DNA of 5,963 nt from Gammaproteobacteria bacterium (GCA_026713405.1 JAPOON010000112.1:1-5963), one strand, 5' to 3'; counted from the stretch's first letter, positions 1-5,963 are shown. Numbers and translations are program-made. Notes: generated from the letters alone by a model not told the origin.

Positions 1-645
1 CCCGATCATGGGGGTCGCGAGCCCGAGGGAGGTGCCGGCGCCGCCGACCAGGGCGATGATGAATACGAAGTCCACCACGCGGCCGAGGGGACGTTGCGCC
101 ACGTCGTTACCGGCGATGCCGGCCAGGGACGTTGACAGGCGCAGTTGCGGAATCTTGCGCTGGTAGTAGGGGTAGGCAATGGCCACCGCCGGCAGGCAGT
201 AGATGCACCAGGCGGAGAAGCCCCAGTGAAAGATGCCGTAGGTTGCAGCCCATTCGCGCGCCTCGGGCGACTCGGAAGACAGGCCGAACGGCGGCGTATC
301 GAGGTAGTAGGCCCATTCGATGGGCGACCAGTACAGCAGGCCCCCGCCGATGCCGGCGCAGAACAGCATGCCCATCCAGGAGATGTTGGAGTAGGCCGGC
401 CGGGCATCGGCCCCGCCCAAGCGCTTGTTGCCGTACTTGCCGAACGCCAGCACGCCCAGTACCACGGCCGAGGCCAGTGTCATCCACTGGTAGACAATGC
501 CGAAGTTGCCGGCGATGAAATCGTAGGTGTCGGAGACCGCGTCCGATGCCTGCTCGGGCGCCAGGACTATGGGAATGCAGGCGGCGGCGATGAGCCCGGC
601 GCTGGCGCCGAAAATGATCTTGTCGATTTGCGGTTGGGACTGCAT
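1..645 (-). CDS. BCCT-family transporter, CaiT-like, N-terminal 215 residues (3' end beyond window)
   Basis: Secondary transporter of the betaine/carnitine/choline family, placed in the inner membrane. The frame stays open from the ATG at 645-643 to the left edge, giving 215 residues, less than half of a usual 500-650 residue carrier. Hydrophobic segments lie near residues 10-28, 50-68, 88-114, 137-160 and 190-214. Family signatures are the glycine-rich unwound helix (CAGIGGGLLYW, 96-106), IEWAYY (109-114), TPPFGL (117-122), FHWG...W (139-146) and GTSLGLATP (204-212). The last three match my memory of E. coli CaiT closely, at nearly the same residue numbers; W141 and W146 correspond to CaiT W142 and W147, which line the substrate path. 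A quaternary-ammonium substrate (carnitine, betaine, choline or DMSP) is therefore likely; the exact one and the coupling ion cannot be read from this part. It lies 15 nt after the esterase stop, so the two are probably co-transcribed. A GAGG sits only 2 nt before the ATG, so translation may depend on coupling to the upstream gene. Confidence 0.9.
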   Translation of the reverse strand, partial: MQSQPQIDKIIFGASAGLIAAACIPIVLAPEQASDAVSDTYDFIAGNFGIVYQWMTLASAVVLGVLAFGKYGNKRLGGADARPAYSNISWMGMLFCAGIGGGLLYWSPIEWAYYLDTPPFGLSSESPEAREWAATYGIFHWGFSAWCIYCLPAVAIAYPYYQRKIPQLRLSTSLAGIAGNDVAQRPLGRVVDFVFIIALVGGAGTSLGLATPMIG

Positions 646-660
646 GGCCTCGCGGGGCCG

Positions 661-2196
661 TCACCCGTCTTCCAGCAGCGAACAAAGCCGGGTGTCGAGC
701 GGTGCGGCATGTATCTCCGAATCCAGTATCAGGGCCTTGCCGCCCGCTGTCCAGCGGGGCCAGGACGGGGCGCCCGCGTGATGCGGGTTGCCGGTGGCCG
801 CGAACTGCAGCCAGTATTCCATCATGTGCCGGGTTAGCGCCCGGTCAGCCTCGGCGGTGGGCAGCCAGCGGTCGTGGGTATCGAAAACGTAGGGTATCTC
901 CGCGCCGTGGTAGGCGCCGATCCCATGTTCGCCGGCGCGTACCCGGTCGAACCGGTAGACCCAGGTCGGTGTGCCCGCCGCCGCGAACCCGTCGGCCAGC
1001 GCCCAGCTCGGGCAGTGGAACTGCGTGGCGGATTGCAGTGCATCGAGTCGTTCGCGAAGGGGCTCGCCGGCCAGAAGGGCAGTCACTACGGCGCGGTCGG
1101 AAACGGCATTCAACGCGTCCTGCCAGTCTGCCTCGGTGGCTTCGTCCAGGTACATCAACACCTCGTGTGCGTTGGTGCCCAGGATGACCTCGCGCCTTTC
1201 GAATCTCCCGTTGGCGATGAGTTCCGCCGGCGCGGCGGGGAGCAGCCAGCCGTCCACCGGAGGATCGTCGTACCCGCGTTGGTAGTGCTCTTGCGAGAGA
1301 GCGAACAATTCGTCTGCCGGAAGGTCCCGCAGTTCCCCGATGTCGCGGACGCCGGCCGAGTCCAGGAAACGAACGCCCTCGGCCTCGTCGTCGCCAACGG
1401 TGCGGCGTTGCCGGGCGGGCCAGCCGCCGCTCTGGGAGATTGCCCGGTGAAACAGTCCGTCGGCCAGCGGCGACAACAGCAGGTACGCGATGTTGCCGGC
1501 GCCCGCCGACTCGCCGAAGAGCGTAACCCTGTCCGGATCGCCTCCGAAACTGGCGATATTGCGCTGCACCCAGCGCAACGCTTCGATCTGGTCGAGAATG
1601 CCGTAGTTGCCGGAGGAGGCGTGTGGAGACTCGGCGCTGAGCTCGGGATGGGCCAGAAATCCGAACACATCGAGCCGGTACTGGATGGAAACCACAACGG
1701 CACCGCGCGCGGCCAGTTCATGGCCGTGATAGTTGGGCTCGAACGACCAGCCGCCGGTGTTGGCGCCGCCGTGGATCCAGACGAGTACGGGCAGGCTGGC
1801 GCCGGTATCGGGTGTCCAGATGTTGAGAAACAGGCAGTCCTCCGACATCGGCGGCCTGTCGTGCACCACGTCCGGAGGCTGCCCGAACGCTTTCGCGACG
1901 CCTTCGTACCACTCGACATTGCCGTTGTCCTGAATGCAGGCCGGCGGCCAGGCTGTGGCGTCGACCCGTCCGGTGGCGATGTAGGGCACCGGCGGGCGCC
2001 AACGCAGGCTATGAATCGGCGCCCGAGCGAACCGGATGCCGCTGTAACGCATCACTTCGACGCCGTCCGCGCCGACTGTCGGAGTTCCGGTGTGGCGAGC
2101 ACCTTCCGAAGCCCGAACGCTGGGGAGGGCACAGGCAACGATCATGGCACAGAGCAAGCACCTCCGGATGCAACCGGGGAGCCGGAGGAAATTCAC
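661..2196 (-). CDS. Exported type-B carboxylesterase (cholinesterase/lipase family)
   Basis: Serine hydrolase of the alpha/beta fold that cleaves carboxylic esters, probably in the periplasm. The frame is open back to an ATG at 2316-2314 (551 residues); I prefer the GTG at 2196-2194 (511 residues). It begins with MNFLRLPGCIRRCLL, a hydrophobic stretch and an AXA-type cleavage site (VRA|SEG), whereas the 40 upstream codons look less coding-like. Neither start has a clear Shine-Dalgarno. Numbering from the long form: oxyanion-hole HGGA 182-185, nucleophile S270 in GESAGAGN, acid E385 in GTNAHE, histidine H470 in YHGAEIPYVF, and the C-terminal WLQFAATGNP typical of the family. C127/C161 (SEDCLFLNIW) and C435/C545 occupy the places of two cholinesterase disulfides, which fits an oxidising compartment. 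The position equivalent to the choline-binding Trp84 of acetylcholinesterase appears to be V151, so cholinesterase activity should not be assumed. It is first in an apparent operon with the BCCT carrier. Substrate unknown. Confidence 0.92.
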   Translation of the reverse strand: MNFLRLPGCIRRCLLCAMIVACALPSVRASEGARHTGTPTVGADGVEVMRYSGIRFARAPIHSLRWRPPVPYIATGRVDATAWPPACIQDNGNVEWYEGVAKAFGQPPDVVHDRPPMSEDCLFLNIWTPDTGASLPVLVWIHGGANTGGWSFEPNYHGHELAARGAVVVSIQYRLDVFGFLAHPELSAESPHASSGNYGILDQIEALRWVQRNIASFGGDPDRVTLFGESAGAGNIAYLLLSPLADGLFHRAISQSGGWPARQRRTVGDDEAEGVRFLDSAGVRDIGELRDLPADELFALSQEHYQRGYDDPPVDGWLLPAAPAELIANGRFERREVILGTNAHEVLMYLDEATEADWQDALNAVSDRAVVTALLAGEPLRERLDALQSATQFHCPSWALADGFAAAGTPTWVYRFDRVRAGEHGIGAYHGAEIPYVFDTHDRWLPTAEADRALTRHMMEYWLQFAATGNPHHAGAPSWPRWTAGGKALILDSEIHAAPLDTRLCSLLEDG

Positions 2197-2394
2197 TTCG
2201 CGGGGATCGTGTTCCAGGGTCGGCTCAAGCTGTCTCACCGCGAGACCGGCGGCATTCCCGCACAGCAGCGATACGGCGTGTCCAAAAGCAGTACGGGGCA
2301 AAGCGCGTTTTTGCATCTGTTTACTGTCAGTCAGCCGTGGCGGGGAGGCAAGCCAAATCGCGGTGGCAACCTCAAGTTTCTGGAACTCTGGGTA

Positions 2395-2407
2395 AACGCG
2401 TTATAGT
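2395..2407 (+). promoter_or_regulatory. Possible -10 element with overlapping palindrome
   Basis: TATAGT at 2402-2407 matches the sigma-70 -10 consensus at five of six bases and would start transcription near 2414, about 65 nt before the receptor ATG. No good -35 is visible 16-18 bp upstream. The 8-bp palindrome AACGCGTT (2395-2402) touches the -10 and could be an operator or chance. On the minus strand the same AT-rich patch reads TATAAC or TACTAT and could also serve the divergent esterase gene. Sequence resemblance only. Confidence 0.25.
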
Positions 2408-2422
2408 ATTCTGCGGTTCGCA

Positions 2423-2480
2423 TAGAGTTTAGCCGGCTCCCGCCCCCGGGAGTCATCAGAGACTTGACGGAGAATATTCC
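2423..2480 (+). promoter_or_regulatory. Receptor 1 leader: conserved block, hairpin and ribosome binding site
   Basis: This 58-nt leader aligns without gaps to the 58 nt before the second receptor (5058-5115). The first 20 nt agree at 16 positions, starting with TAGAGTTT, and the GGAG ribosome binding site (2469-2472, 8 nt from the ATG) falls at the same offset. Between them lies a hairpin specific to this copy: 2435-2442 pairs with 2447-2454 around a CCCC loop, giving 8 bp with one G-U pair. It could affect translation or mRNA stability. The second copy does not conserve this stem, so the block, not the hairpin, is the shared element. Confidence 0.4.
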
Positions 2481-4871
2481 ATGCTGAGAACAGCGAAAGT
2501 GTTGCTTTTGCCCGCTGCATTGGCCGCGGCCCTTGGCTTTGGCCTGGGCACCCCCATCCCGGCAGCGGCGGAATCGGAGGCGTCATCAGGCGCCATGATC
2601 GAGGAGATTATCGTAACGGCTCGGAAGCGCGAGGAATCCGCCCAGGAAGTACCGGTGGCGATCACGGCGCTTTCCGGTGAACTGAGAAGTTCGACGCTGC
2701 GCAACCTGGCCGATGTCAACGGCTATGCGCCCAACGTGCAGATCTCGGAAAACCCGGGAAGAACCGGCGGCTCCGATATCACCATTCGGGGAATCAGCCC
2801 CACCCGGACAGACGACAACTCGCTGGATTCGCCCATAGCCATCGTGATCGACGGCGTTTTTCTGGGAACTCTCTCGGGGCAGATTATTGAGAATTTCGAC
2901 CTGGAGCGGGTCGAGATCCTGCGCGGCCCCCAGGGCACCCTGTTCGGCAAGAACACTGTCGGCGGCGTTGTGAACGTCGTCAGAAGCCGCCCGACCGGGG
3001 AATTGGGCGCGCGGCTCAAGTACACCGTCGGCAAGTGGGGACAGCGGGAATTGCGCGCGGTGGTCAATACCGCCGTTATCGAGGACTCGCTGGCCGCCAA
3101 GGTGTACTACTCCACCATTGAATCCGATGGCTATGTCTACAACAGCAACCTGCAGGAAGATTTTCCGAAAAAAGACTACAGCAACTACGGTGTGACGTTG
3201 CTGGCTACCCCAAACGACCGGTTCGAGGCGCTGTTCACGGCCGAGAAGTACAAGGACAACTCCGACATCGGCTCGCCGACGCACGGGTACAACCTGCCTC
3301 CGGGCCTCGCATCACCGCCGGCGGATCCGCGTTCTCCGGACTTTTCGGGCGGGTTCCTGGGTTGCATCGGCGGTTACACGGAGTGCCGGACCTCACTCGA
3401 CCTCCCGGGCGATACCACGATGGACTACAACGGTCCGGCCTCATTCGATGTCAATGCCTATACCCTGAACATGAACCTGGACCTCAATGATCAGTTCCGG
3501 CTCACGTCTGTCACGGGCTATCGTGAAATGGTCGAAGACCGGCTGATCGACTTCGACGGCGCGAAAGGCAACTACATCACCATCGAGCGCGACAACGACT
3601 ATGAACAGTTCAGCCAGGAATTGCGGCTCGAGTTCGTCAACGAGAAGACCTCCGCCATCGTCGGCGCCTACTACTGGCGCAGCGAATTCGAGCAGGACTG
3701 GGTAACGGGCGGTTCGTTCTGGTATTCCCTGTTTGGCGGAGTGGTCAGTAATCCCGCTCTGCTGCAAGCCTGCTGGGGCGGCGCGTTTGCACCGATCGCC
3801 TGCGACACGGGCGCGCCCGTGGACGACCCGGGGTGGCAAGGGCCGGAGCTTGCCCAGTTGCTCTACGAGGACCAGGTAACCAAGTCGATCGCCTTCTTTA
3901 CCCAGGTGGACTATGAAATCCTGCCCAAGCTGACCGCCACCGCCGGCGTTCGCTGGACGGAGGAGAAGAAGGACTTCATCGGCGCGCAGTCCTATCTGGC
4001 GCCGGTGAGCCGCGCCTACGTGCACAACCACCCCGGTTTCGCGGACCTGAGCCAGAAGTGGGACGAGATCTCGCCGAAATTCGGGCTGAGCTACCAGTTC
4101 TCGGACGACGTCATGTTCTACGCATCCTATTCGGAAGGCTTCCACTCAGGCGGTTTCTTCGGCGTCAACCAGAACACCCGCGACTTCGTGCGCGACCAGT
4201 ACAACCCGGAATACGCCAATTCCTGGGAATTCGGCATGAAGGGGCAGTTCTTCGCCAACCGCATGCAGCTGAACCTCACCTACTTCTATAACGATTTCGA
4301 CGACAAGCAGGAGCAGGCAGTACAGCTCGACCAGGACACCAAGACGGTTGCGACCGTGTTCAGCAACGTAGCCAAGGCCGTCTACCAGGGCGTCGAGGCC
4401 GAATTGCAGTTCGTGGTCAATGAGCACATCAACCTGTTCGCCACCTACGGCTTCCTGGATGCCGAGTACAAGGACTTCATGACCGACCTCAACCCGCTGG
4501 ACGACAACCTCGGCCAGAAGATCGAGGACGCCACCCATCTGCGTCCCCGTAACGCCCCCGAGAACACGTTCGGGGTTGGCGGTACCGCAACCTTCCCCGT
4601 CGGCGAAGGCGAAATCGAGATTCATGCCAAGTACAACTATGTCGATGAAATCGAGGCGAGCCTGGTCAACGCCGAGCACCTGCAGATCGCTTCGAGGGAA
4701 TTCATCCTCGCATCCGTCGGCTATTACTGGCGCAATATGGGCGTGACGCTGTACGGCCGCAATCTGAACGATGCGGTGACTGAAACGCCCGGCAATATCG
4801 CCTCGTTGTTTGCAGTGAGCACGGTGACGCCCGGCCGGACCTGGGGCCTGGAATTCGAGATGGAGTTGTAG
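2481..4871 (+). CDS. TonB-dependent outer-membrane receptor 1 (complete)
   Basis: Energy-dependent gated channel of the outer membrane, driven by TonB-ExbB-ExbD. The 796 residues are a normal length. Residues 1-30 form a signal peptide with a likely cut after PAAA. A TonB-box-like EEIIVTA lies at 41-47, and the plug follows from about 53 to 168, carrying IRGISP (102-107), IDGV (123-126) and VEILRGPQGTLFGKNT (144-159). The rest is a beta-barrel with alternating aromatic strands, ending TPGRTWGLEFEMEL. There is no N-terminal STN domain, so it is not expected to signal through a FecI/FecR-type sigma system. Cysteines are paired as C295/C302 and C431/C441, probably in surface loops. The ATG at 2481 is supported by GGAG 8 nt upstream and the signal peptide. 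The ligand cannot be named: siderophore, cobalamin, glycan and other organic ligands all remain possible. It is divergent from the esterase-BCCT pair and followed by a paralogue. Confidence 0.96.
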   Translation: MLRTAKVLLLPAALAAALGFGLGTPIPAAAESEASSGAMIEEIIVTARKREESAQEVPVAITALSGELRSSTLRNLADVNGYAPNVQISENPGRTGGSDITIRGISPTRTDDNSLDSPIAIVIDGVFLGTLSGQIIENFDLERVEILRGPQGTLFGKNTVGGVVNVVRSRPTGELGARLKYTVGKWGQRELRAVVNTAVIEDSLAAKVYYSTIESDGYVYNSNLQEDFPKKDYSNYGVTLLATPNDRFEALFTAEKYKDNSDIGSPTHGYNLPPGLASPPADPRSPDFSGGFLGCIGGYTECRTSLDLPGDTTMDYNGPASFDVNAYTLNMNLDLNDQFRLTSVTGYREMVEDRLIDFDGAKGNYITIERDNDYEQFSQELRLEFVNEKTSAIVGAYYWRSEFEQDWVTGGSFWYSLFGGVVSNPALLQACWGGAFAPIACDTGAPVDDPGWQGPELAQLLYEDQVTKSIAFFTQVDYEILPKLTATAGVRWTEEKKDFIGAQSYLAPVSRAYVHNHPGFADLSQKWDEISPKFGLSYQFSDDVMFYASYSEGFHSGGFFGVNQNTRDFVRDQYNPEYANSWEFGMKGQFFANRMQLNLTYFYNDFDDKQEQAVQLDQDTKTVATVFSNVAKAVYQGVEAELQFVVNEHINLFATYGFLDAEYKDFMTDLNPLDDNLGQKIEDATHLRPRNAPENTFGVGGTATFPVGEGEIEIHAKYNYVDEIEASLVNAEHLQIASREFILASVGYYWRNMGVTLYGRNLNDAVTETPGNIASLFAVSTVTPGRTWGLEFEMEL
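2583..3322 (+). repeat. Direct repeat, copy 1: 5' part of receptor 1
   Basis: This 740-bp stretch aligns without gaps to 5224-5963, a constant offset of 2641 bp. The copies differ at many synonymous third positions as well as at about 41 amino acids, so the duplication is not recent. The longest identical run I noticed is 27 nt beginning at 3255 (coding DNSDIGSPT). The right-hand limit is set by the window edge, not by loss of similarity. Confidence 0.9.
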
Positions 4872-4882
4872 TTCGTTTCTTC

Positions 4883-4897
4883 CAGGTCGTTGACCTG
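4883..4897 (+). repeat. Small hairpin just before the terminator
   Basis: CAGGTC (4883-4888) and GACCTG (4892-4897) are a perfect 6-bp inverted repeat around a GTT loop, 11 nt after the receptor 1 stop codon and 4 nt before the terminator stem. No U-rich run follows, so it is not itself a terminator. It could help protect the mRNA 3' end, or be chance. Confidence 0.4.
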
Positions 4898-4901
4898 ACA
4901 G

Positions 4902-4929
4902 AAAAGGCCCGGACTTGTCCGGGCCTTTT
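4902..4929 (+). terminator. Strong intrinsic terminator after receptor 1
   Basis: A perfect 13-bp inverted repeat (4902-4914 with 4917-4929) with only TT between the arms; in RNA the innermost pair would open to a CUUG tetraloop on a 12-bp stem. The GC-rich core GGCCCGGAC is flanked by AAAA on the left and TTTT on the right, followed by CGTTTC. The A/T flanks make it potentially bidirectional. It should end the receptor 1 transcript, implying that receptor 2 has its own promoter. Confidence 0.92.
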
Positions 4930-4958
4930 CGTTTCAGGCGCCGGGAAAATTCGACCGC

Positions 4959-4977
4959 GCGCCCGGTTGCCGGGCGC
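4959..4977. repeat. GC-rich hairpin in the gap between the receptors
   Basis: GCGCCCGG (4959-4966) and CCGGGCGC (4970-4977) form a perfect 8-bp stem around TTG. No T-run follows on either strand, so it lacks a terminator's tail. The rest of the 4930-5057 gap also has a weaker GCTCC/GGAGC pair (4994-4998, 5015-5019) and no recognisable promoter or gene. Confidence 0.45.
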
Positions 4978-5057
4978 TGAATAATCCAAGCTCGCTCCGG
5001 ACACCTCCCGGACTGGAGCCCTTCCCGCCTCGACTTTATTTGAGTTGCAGCCGCTGG

Positions 5058-5115
5058 TAGAGTTTGGCTGGTTCTCGCGGTGGGAGACGCGGGACAAAAA
5101 AAGGGAGACAAATCA
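5058..5115 (+). promoter_or_regulatory. Receptor 2 leader: conserved block and ribosome binding site
   Basis: Counterpart of the receptor 1 leader at exactly the same distance from the ATG. TAGAGTTTGGCTGG opens the block; its differences from the first copy within the first 20 nt are all transitions (A/G or C/T). An A7 run (5096-5102) precedes GGGAGA, whose GGAG (5104-5107) sits 8 nt before the start codon. The stem seen in the first leader is not preserved; only a weak TCTC/GAGA pairing remains. Upstream, TTTATT near 5035-5040 is the only AT-rich patch that could be a -10, and I do not call it. Confidence 0.4.
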
Positions 5116-5963
5116 ATGTTTAATTCAGCCAAGCACTTGGTTTGGCCTGCTGTGGCCGTGGTCTTGGGCGCTCTGGGCCTGGGCGTGTCGGGTGCGGCGT
5201 TCGCCGAATCCGAATCAGCCGAATCATCGGGCGCCATGATTGAGGAAATCATCGTCACCGCCCGGAAGCGGGAAGAATCGGCGCAGGAAGTTCCAATCGC
5301 CATCACGGCCCTGTCGGGCGAACTGCGCAGTTCCACCATCCGCAACCTGGCCGACGTCAATGGATTTGCGCCCAATGTGAATATCGGAATGAATCCGGGC
5401 CGTACCGGCGGATCCTCCATCATCATCCGCGGCATCAGCCCGACCCGGGTCGATGACAATTCCCTGGATTCGCCCATCGGCGTCATGATCGACGGCATCC
5501 ACCTCGGCACCCAGTCGGGGCAGATCATCGAGAACTTCGACATCGAACGGATCGAGATCCTGCGCGGTCCTCAGGGTACGCTGTTCGGCAAGAACACGGT
5601 TGGCGGCGTCGTCAATGTGGTCAGAAGCCGCCCCACGGGCGAACTCGGCGCGCGGGTCAAGTACACCATGGGCAAGTGGGGACAGCGTGAACTGCGCGCA
5701 GTCTTCAACACACCGGTGATGGAGGACAAGCTGGCCGCCAAGGTCTTCTACACGACCATCGAGGGCGACGGCTACATGTACAACACCAACCTGCAGGAGG
5801 ACTTTCCGCGCAAGGACTACAGCAACTACGGCATCGCCCTGCTGGCGAATCCCAACGACCGCTTCGAGGCGTTGCTGACGGTCGAGAAGTACGACGACAA
5901 CTCCGACATCGGCTCGCCGACGAACGGCTACAACGTGCCGCCGGGCGTGGTCCCGCCGCCGAC
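5116..5963 (+). CDS. TonB-dependent outer-membrane receptor 2 (5' 282 codons; 3' end beyond window)
   Basis: Paralogue of the receptor immediately upstream, with the same role: TonB-driven import across the outer membrane. The frame is open from the ATG at 5116 to the window edge. Residues 1-30 are a signal peptide ending AFA|ES, clearly different from that of receptor 1. The TonB-box region (EEIIVTA, 43-49), plug, IEILRGPQGTLFGKNT (146-161) and the start of the barrel follow. From residue 37 onward it aligns without gaps to receptor 1, about 205 of 246 residues identical by my hand count. Non-conservative changes include H129 and Q133 (Phe and Leu in receptor 1) and NIGMN (89-93, QISEN in receptor 1), all in the plug; the ligand may therefore differ. 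No STN domain is present. The terminator upstream implies separate transcription. The ATG is supported by GGGAGA upstream and by the signal peptide. Confidence 0.95.
   Translation, partial: MFNSAKHLVWPAVAVVLGALGLGVSGAAFAESESAESSGAMIEEIIVTARKREESAQEVPIAITALSGELRSSTIRNLADVNGFAPNVNIGMNPGRTGGSSIIIRGISPTRVDDNSLDSPIGVMIDGIHLGTQSGQIIENFDIERIEILRGPQGTLFGKNTVGGVVNVVRSRPTGELGARVKYTMGKWGQRELRAVFNTPVMEDKLAAKVFYTTIEGDGYMYNTNLQEDFPRKDYSNYGIALLANPNDRFEALLTVEKYDDNSDIGSPTNGYNVPPGVVPPP
5224..5963 (+). repeat. Direct repeat, copy 2: 5' part of receptor 2
   Basis: Second copy of the receptor duplication, cut by the window edge. Similarity weakens upstream of 5224, in the signal peptide, and returns in the leader at 5058. 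Confidence 0.9.

Noticed and set aside
643..663. Possible esterase-BCCT fusion, since both are in the same frame with only a TGA and five codons between them
   Set aside because: The TGA is unambiguous, the BCCT begins with a proper ATG, and a periplasmic esterase joined directly to the cytoplasmic N-terminus of the carrier would be topologically wrong. Same-frame adjacency is probably chance.
107..685. Minus-strand open frame (192 codons) and the 133-codon frame at 6-407
   Set aside because: Both are out of frame with the BCCT coding frame, which carries clear family motifs and remains open to the window edge; these are Arg/Pro/Ala-rich shadows.
874..2406. Long plus-strand open frame (510 codons) opposite the esterase
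   Set aside because: It lies almost wholly antisense to a gene with an intact catalytic triad, and its translation shows no recognisable domain; long antisense frames are expected in GC-rich coding DNA.
2481..2600. Signal-transducing receptor of the FecA type
   Set aside because: Only about ten residues separate the signal peptide from the TonB box; there is no room for an STN domain, and no FecI/FecR genes lie nearby.
3441..4145. Minus-strand open frame (234 codons) within receptor 1
   Set aside because: Antisense shadow of the barrel-coding region, without a domain or ribosome binding site.
5045..5239. Small plus-strand frame (64 codons) overlapping the start of receptor 2
   Set aside because: It overlaps the receptor 2 leader and signal-peptide codons in another frame, has no ribosome binding site, and contains no domain.
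4146..5543. Minus-strand open frame (465 codons) across the receptor gap
   Set aside because: It is antisense to both receptors and crosses the terminator and intergenic hairpins; its parts simply mirror the duplicated receptor sequence.
2583..5963. Receptor repeat as an assembly artefact
   Set aside because: The copies differ throughout at synonymous and amino-acid positions and have distinct signal peptides and flanks, so they are genuine paralogues.

Overview
The window is GC-rich and comes from a Gram-negative bacterium. TonB-dependent outer-membrane receptors and a signal-peptide-bearing periplasmic esterase require an outer membrane. The receptor N-terminus (EEIIVTARKREESAQEVP) is of the kind found in receptor-rich marine or host-associated Proteobacteria. 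I favour Gammaproteobacteria, but the window has no phylogenetic marker gene, so this is an inference. I see no mobile element, CRISPR array, tRNA or rRNA.

Left part (1-2316, minus strand): two genes are transcribed leftwards. First is a type-B carboxylesterase of the cholinesterase/lipase fold with a complete Ser-Glu-His triad and a likely export signal. After 15 nt comes a BCCT-family transporter, which runs off the left edge. The transporter resembles the CaiT (carnitine/betaine) branch and keeps the two tryptophans of the HWG...W segment.

Centre (2317-2480): a divergent intergenic region with a possible -10 element, a leader hairpin and the ribosome binding site of the next gene.

Right part (2481-5963, plus strand): a complete 796-residue TonB-dependent receptor is closed by a strong intrinsic terminator. 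After 244 bp a second receptor begins and runs off the right edge. From the TonB box onward the two are about 83% identical without gaps, so they are an old tandem duplication. A stretch of 5' leader at the same distance from both start codons was also retained.

How it may fit together (inference): the receptors would bring a substrate across the outer membrane, the exported esterase would cleave it in the periplasm, and the BCCT carrier would move a quaternary-ammonium product into the cytoplasm. An ester or acyl derivative of carnitine, choline or a betaine is the simplest substrate guess. The choline-binding tryptophan of true cholinesterases is not seen at the expected place, so the substrate remains open. 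I do not see a wholly new kind of system here; the interest lies in this gene combination and in the duplicated receptors with their shared leader.
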